Of a stretch of 33,036 nucleotides of DNA, positions 30,056 through 33,036 are shown in pieces (within the stretch, counting starts at the first letter, position 1; the number at the start of each line of letters is the position of its first letter). The DNA lies in assembly GCA_030622115.1 (NCBI GenBank), contig JAUXGN010000028.1, positions 1 through 33,036 on the forward strand, in the 5' to 3' direction. A program made the translations under genes and the position numbers. Below the pieces are notes generated by a model that made no database searches, was not told where the DNA came from, and saw only the letters and a program-made list of their open reading frames with translations. The stretch comes from Candidatus Eiseniibacteriota bacterium (lineage in GTDB: Bacteria; Joyebacterota; Joyebacteria; Joyebacterales; Joyebacteraceae).

Positions 30056-31039
30056 CTACCCGAAGGCTAATCCTATGCGACTTTTGACCTCCGCCATCGT
30101 CTCCCTTGCTATCTTCTGCGCGCGGTCGGAGCCGGTCAGCAGTATCTCCGTTATGGCATCGGGCTTCGCCAGAAGCTCATTCCGCTTCTCTCTGAGTGGA
30201 GCGATGGTCTCCTCAAGGTGGGCGACCAGTATTCTCTTGCACTCCACACAACCGATGCCGGCGCTTCTGCATCCCTTTGCACAGTACTCCTGTTCTTCGG
30301 AAGTTGAGAAGATCTTGTGATAACTGTAGATATTGCAGATGTTGGGATTCCCTGGATCGTCCCGCCGCTGTCGCGCCGGATCAGTCTTGGCGGTCGCTAT
30401 CTTCTTCTGCAGATCCTTGTCGGAATCGTCTAGATAGATACAGTTGTCGAGACTCTTGCTCATCTTGTTCTCGCCGTCGAGACCCATCACCTTTGCCCCC
30501 CTGCCCAACACCTCCGCCGGCTCGGGAAAGGTGTCACCGAACGTCGCGTTGAATTTCCTTGCGATCTCTCTCGTGAATTCGAGATGTGGAACCTGGTCCT
30601 CCCCCACAGGAACTATGTGGGATTTGTAAAGCAGGATGTCGGCGGCCATCAGCACCGGGTAGTCGAAAAGCCCCATGCCGACCTCTCCAGGATTCTGTCT
30701 CACCTTTTCCTTGAACGTCGGGATGCGCGACAGGCGCCCCATTGATGTCTGGCAGTTGAGTATCCACGCCAGTTCTGTGTGTTCGCTCACGCGCGACTGG
30801 ATCATAATGATGCTCTTGTCCGGATCAAGTCCCGCCGCAAGATAGCCTGCCGCCGCGTCCAGAATGCGAGCGGGCATCGCGCTGGGATCGTACGGGGCCG
30901 TTATCGCGTGATAGTCAACGATCCCGAACACGGGCTCATACTCATCCTGAAGCTCTATCCACTGTTTGATCGCACCGAGGTAGTTCCCGATGTGGAGCCT
31001 GCCGCTCGGTTGTATCCCACTGAAGAAGTGTTTCTTCAT
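30056..31039 (-). CDS. trpS: Tryptophan--tRNA ligase
   Basis: 327 aa, typical bacterial TrpS. A class-I aminoacyl-tRNA synthetase that activates Trp with ATP and charges tRNA-Trp in the cytoplasm. The HIGH-type motif is SGRLHIGNYLGAIKQW (about residues 12-27, HIGN at about 17). Other family blocks are YHAITAPYDP, IQSRVSEHTELAWIL, YPVLMAADILLY, VGEDQVPHLEFTR and KVMGLDGENKMSKSLDN with KMSKS at about 193. A Cys-rich stretch (CAKGCRSAGIGCVECK, about 260-275) is like the region found in many homologues. GGGAG precedes the ATG at 31039. It begins 24 nt after the M1-like/TPR gene, so the two may be co-transcribed. Confidence 0.97.
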   Translation of the reverse strand: MKKHFFSGIQPSGRLHIGNYLGAIKQWIELQDEYEPVFGIVDYHAITAPYDPSAMPARILDAAAGYLAAGLDPDKSIIMIQSRVSEHTELAWILNCQTSMGRLSRIPTFKEKVRQNPGEVGMGLFDYPVLMAADILLYKSHIVPVGEDQVPHLEFTREIARKFNATFGDTFPEPAEVLGRGAKVMGLDGENKMSKSLDNCIYLDDSDKDLQKKIATAKTDPARQRRDDPGNPNICNIYSYHKIFSTSEEQEYCAKGCRSAGIGCVECKRILVAHLEETIAPLREKRNELLAKPDAITEILLTGSDRAQKIARETMAEVKSRIGLAFG

Positions 31040-31063
31040 CTCATCTCCCGGAAGAAATCCTGT

Positions 31064-33036
31064 TCACTCGAGATCGAGGACAAGGCCCCTCGCCTCATCA
31101 CTGATCGGATTGGCATCCAGAGCTGCACGGTACGACAGAAGAGCTGCCTCGCTCGCGCCGTTCGCGGCATGGAGCATCCCGGACGCGATGTGAAAACGCT
31201 CCATGGCCTCCCGTGACGATACGCCTTCGGAGACGAACTCCGATGCGATCTCGAGGCTCAGTGCCGCCTCTTCGGCACGACCAAGTTTGAGCAGTACGAT
31301 CGCGCGGTCGCTGTGTCCGACGATATCATCGGGTCTGAGTTCCGTGTAGGTATCCAGGTGCTGGAGAGCCGCCGCATCATCCCCCGCGAAGGTCTCGAGT
31401 CGCGCCACCCACAGGACGTGTGATGCATTACCGGGGTCAAGTTCGATAGCGTTTCGAAGCGCTGCAAGACCGTCGGTGAACCTCCCTGAACGCACGAGCG
31501 CTTCGCCGTAACGATACTCATATGTGGCCTTGCCGGGACAGAGGGACACGGCCGCGCCGAACCCATCTACGGCGGCGCCCCAACGATTGGCCTCGGCCGC
31601 ACGAACGCCCTGTTCGAAATGGAGCTTCGCACGCTCAATCTGATCGACTCTGGGGATGATCTTTCGCGCGTCGATGATCACCTGAACAGGCTCAAGTTCC
31701 GCACTGAACTCAAACGACTGCGTCGCGCTCTCGATCGTCACCCACTCATCATACGTCCAACCTCCTATGTCCAGTGTCAGGGGAACCGGGGTTCTGAAAA
31801 ACTCCCCTGATTGGGTGATTATCCCCCGCACAAGGTAGCCTCCTCCATCAGACACCGTCTCGTACTCAAGAACATACACCGGAAGTTCAGCTCGGCAGAT
31901 CCACTCGTAGAGGAACCAGTTCAGGTCCTTCCCGGAAACGTCGGAAAGAGCTTGCGCGAAGTCGCGGAGACCGGTGATCCCGCCGGCGTTGTCTTGAGCC
32001 AGGGCTGTGAGCGCTCCACAATAGGCATCGTAACCAAGCATTTCGTCGAGCATTCCCATGACAGCAGATCCGCGTCCCCTCGCTATCCCCCGATCACAGC
32101 GCTCATTCGGAACCATGCAGAGGTTCAGGAGAGAACGTCCGGAGGAATCCGCGATCACCCGAGCGAACTGCCTGTGACGAAGCGCCCGTCTGAGCGCTGC
32201 CTCTTCCTCCCCACGGACATCCTCCAACCACCGGATCTCCGCGTGAGCCGCGATCCCTTCCGAGATGAGTGCGCCGGCAGAGATCGAGTGCCCCCACCAG
32301 CATCGGGCCAACTCCAGGATGTACTTATCAGGCTGTGGGGGTTCGACCGTACCACCTTCGGTCAACGCCTCCTCGACGATTATGAGACCGGGTCCGGAGA
32401 TAGCAGAAACGCCGAGTGCACCGATGGGAACCGTGACAACGCTCAGCCAGTCGTAGGGATAGGGGCCGAGACAGGTTTCCAGGAACCGGATCGGTTCCTT
32501 CATGACCTGAGCCATCGGGATGAGAGCCTGAGTGCGGTACTCCGCCTCCTGAGAGTCGGTACCATGAAACTGGTGATAGCCGAGAAAGAGATTGCCCACG
32601 AGTCCCCACGAGCTGTCTAGTGCGCCGACGACAAGAGCGGCTGAAGGAATGGGAATCTCTGTCTGCCAGACATCCCCGCCGGCGCACGGGCCCGGAACAG
32701 CGGTCGGAGAAGACGCCATGCCTGAGAGCGTCCCCGTGAACAGACATGATTGACCGATCGGGTATCTCACCGTCGCGCGAAACAGCGCAATGTCACCGGT
32801 CCACGACGATGGATACCAGGCATCCTCGCCGGTGAGGATCACAAGACCTCCGGCGGCGCCGTTTGGATCGAGTGCCGGAGATACCAGGCCCTCATACGCG
32901 ATAAGAAGCTCGATATCGGCGGCATCATCGCCATGCGCTTCTCCGGATTCGCCCGCCGGGGTCAGAAGAACTTCCATCCTGCGCCCTCTGCGATCGAAAT
33001 CCAGATAGTCGCCGCCGGCGGTCTTGAGAGAGAGAA
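31064..33036 (-). CDS. M1-peptidase-like pseudoenzyme fused to C-terminal TPRs (5' end beyond the window)
   Basis: The frame is open to the right edge, so the N-terminus is missing; at least 656 residues are visible. The front two thirds follow the M1 (aminopeptidase N-like) layout: an N-terminal beta domain, then FLETCLGPYPYDWLSVVTVP, SGPGLIIVEEAL, ILELARCWWGHSI and ISEGIAAHAEIRWL, and a helical part (DVSGKDLNWFLYEWI, AELPVY). M1 enzymes have HExxH-WWG here; both His are replaced (LELAR, 32317-32303), and the GxMEN block reads SAISG, so peptidase activity is not expected. The C-terminus holds about five TPR repeats (AKLHFEQGVRAAEANRWGAA to LSYRAALDANPIS), which bind proteins. Probably a scaffold or binding protein, cell location unknown because the start is not seen. 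It precedes trpS by 24 nt. Confidence 0.82.
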   Translation of the reverse strand, partial: LSLKTAGGDYLDFDRRGRRMEVLLTPAGESGEAHGDDAADIELLIAYEGLVSPALDPNGAAGGLVILTGEDAWYPSSWTGDIALFRATVRYPIGQSCLFTGTLSGMASSPTAVPGPCAGGDVWQTEIPIPSAALVVGALDSSWGLVGNLFLGYHQFHGTDSQEAEYRTQALIPMAQVMKEPIRFLETCLGPYPYDWLSVVTVPIGALGVSAISGPGLIIVEEALTEGGTVEPPQPDKYILELARCWWGHSISAGALISEGIAAHAEIRWLEDVRGEEEAALRRALRHRQFARVIADSSGRSLLNLCMVPNERCDRGIARGRGSAVMGMLDEMLGYDAYCGALTALAQDNAGGITGLRDFAQALSDVSGKDLNWFLYEWICRAELPVYVLEYETVSDGGGYLVRGIITQSGEFFRTPVPLTLDIGGWTYDEWVTIESATQSFEFSAELEPVQVIIDARKIIPRVDQIERAKLHFEQGVRAAEANRWGAAVDGFGAAVSLCPGKATYEYRYGEALVRSGRFTDGLAALRNAIELDPGNASHVLWVARLETFAGDDAAALQHLDTYTELRPDDIVGHSDRAIVLLKLGRAEEAALSLEIASEFVSEGVSSREAMERFHIASGMLHAANGASEAALLSYRAALDANPISDEARGLVLDLE

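Noticed and set aside
1-33036. CRISPR arrays, tRNA or rRNA genes, insertion sequences, phage genes
   Set aside because: No spaced direct repeats, T-loop-like tRNA ends, transposase or integrase motifs were seen on reading both strands by eye; a tRNA search tool would be needed to exclude a missed tRNA.

Overview
The window looks like a chromosomal fragment of an uncultured, diderm bacterium of the FCB superphylum, in the style of candidate phyla such as Eisenbacteria, Krumholzibacteriota or Latescibacterota. The phylum is an inference. It rests on many secreted proteins and lipoproteins, two large peptidases that end in FlgD-like/type-IX-style C-terminal domains, GC-rich DNA with tight gene spacing, and family content. 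I saw no rRNA, tRNA, CRISPR array, insertion sequence, integrase or phage gene.

Layout. (1) 1-4394, minus strand: an operon of a heterodimeric ABC exporter (586 aa plus 703 aa, BmrC/BmrD-like) followed by an FHA-domain gene cut off by the left edge. (2) 4568-6339, plus strand: two secreted proteins, a beta-helix protein and an unrelated small one, that share an identical C-terminal decapeptide SWGAIKALYR. (3) 6708-9356: a divergent pair, a small exported protein and a seven-repeat FG-GAP beta-propeller protein, around back-to-back promoters. (4) 9395-11842, minus: a small HExxH protein and a secreted MXAN_6640-type metallopeptidase. (5) 12052-13884: a site-2 protease with CBS domains convergent with a TetR regulator. 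(6) 14156-19242, minus: a large PKD lipoprotein and a secreted M14 carboxypeptidase. (7) 19358-20990, minus: a geranylgeranyl-reductase-like flavoprotein preceded by a broken CBM9-like gene. (8) 21309-23655: a zinc-ribbon/DUF2007 protein, an adenosine-specific-kinase family protein and a glycosyltransferase. (9) 23652-33036, all minus: an M1-peptidase-like pseudoenzyme fused to TPRs (cut off by the right edge), TrpS, a membrane protein, phosphomannomutase/phosphoglucomutase, an ECF sigma factor, its anti-sigma factor, and three exported proteins.

The common theme is the cell envelope: export (ABC, C-terminal domains), envelope proteolysis (M14, MXAN_6640, site-2 protease), envelope sugar and lipid metabolism (phosphomannomutase, glycosyltransferase, reductase) and envelope-type regulation (ECF sigma/anti-sigma, FHA, TetR). 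The most novel signal is the SWGAIKALYR tail. It is identical in two otherwise unrelated secreted proteins, while every degenerate codon except AGA differs at the third position, which suggests a selected C-terminal sorting or anchoring tag. Other points worth checking are the M1 homologue with both HExxH histidines replaced, the CBM9-like gene with one in-frame TGA, a recurring TGTGCTA-type extended -10 promoter, a possible leaderless site-2 protease gene, and a 15-bp in-frame tandem repeat.
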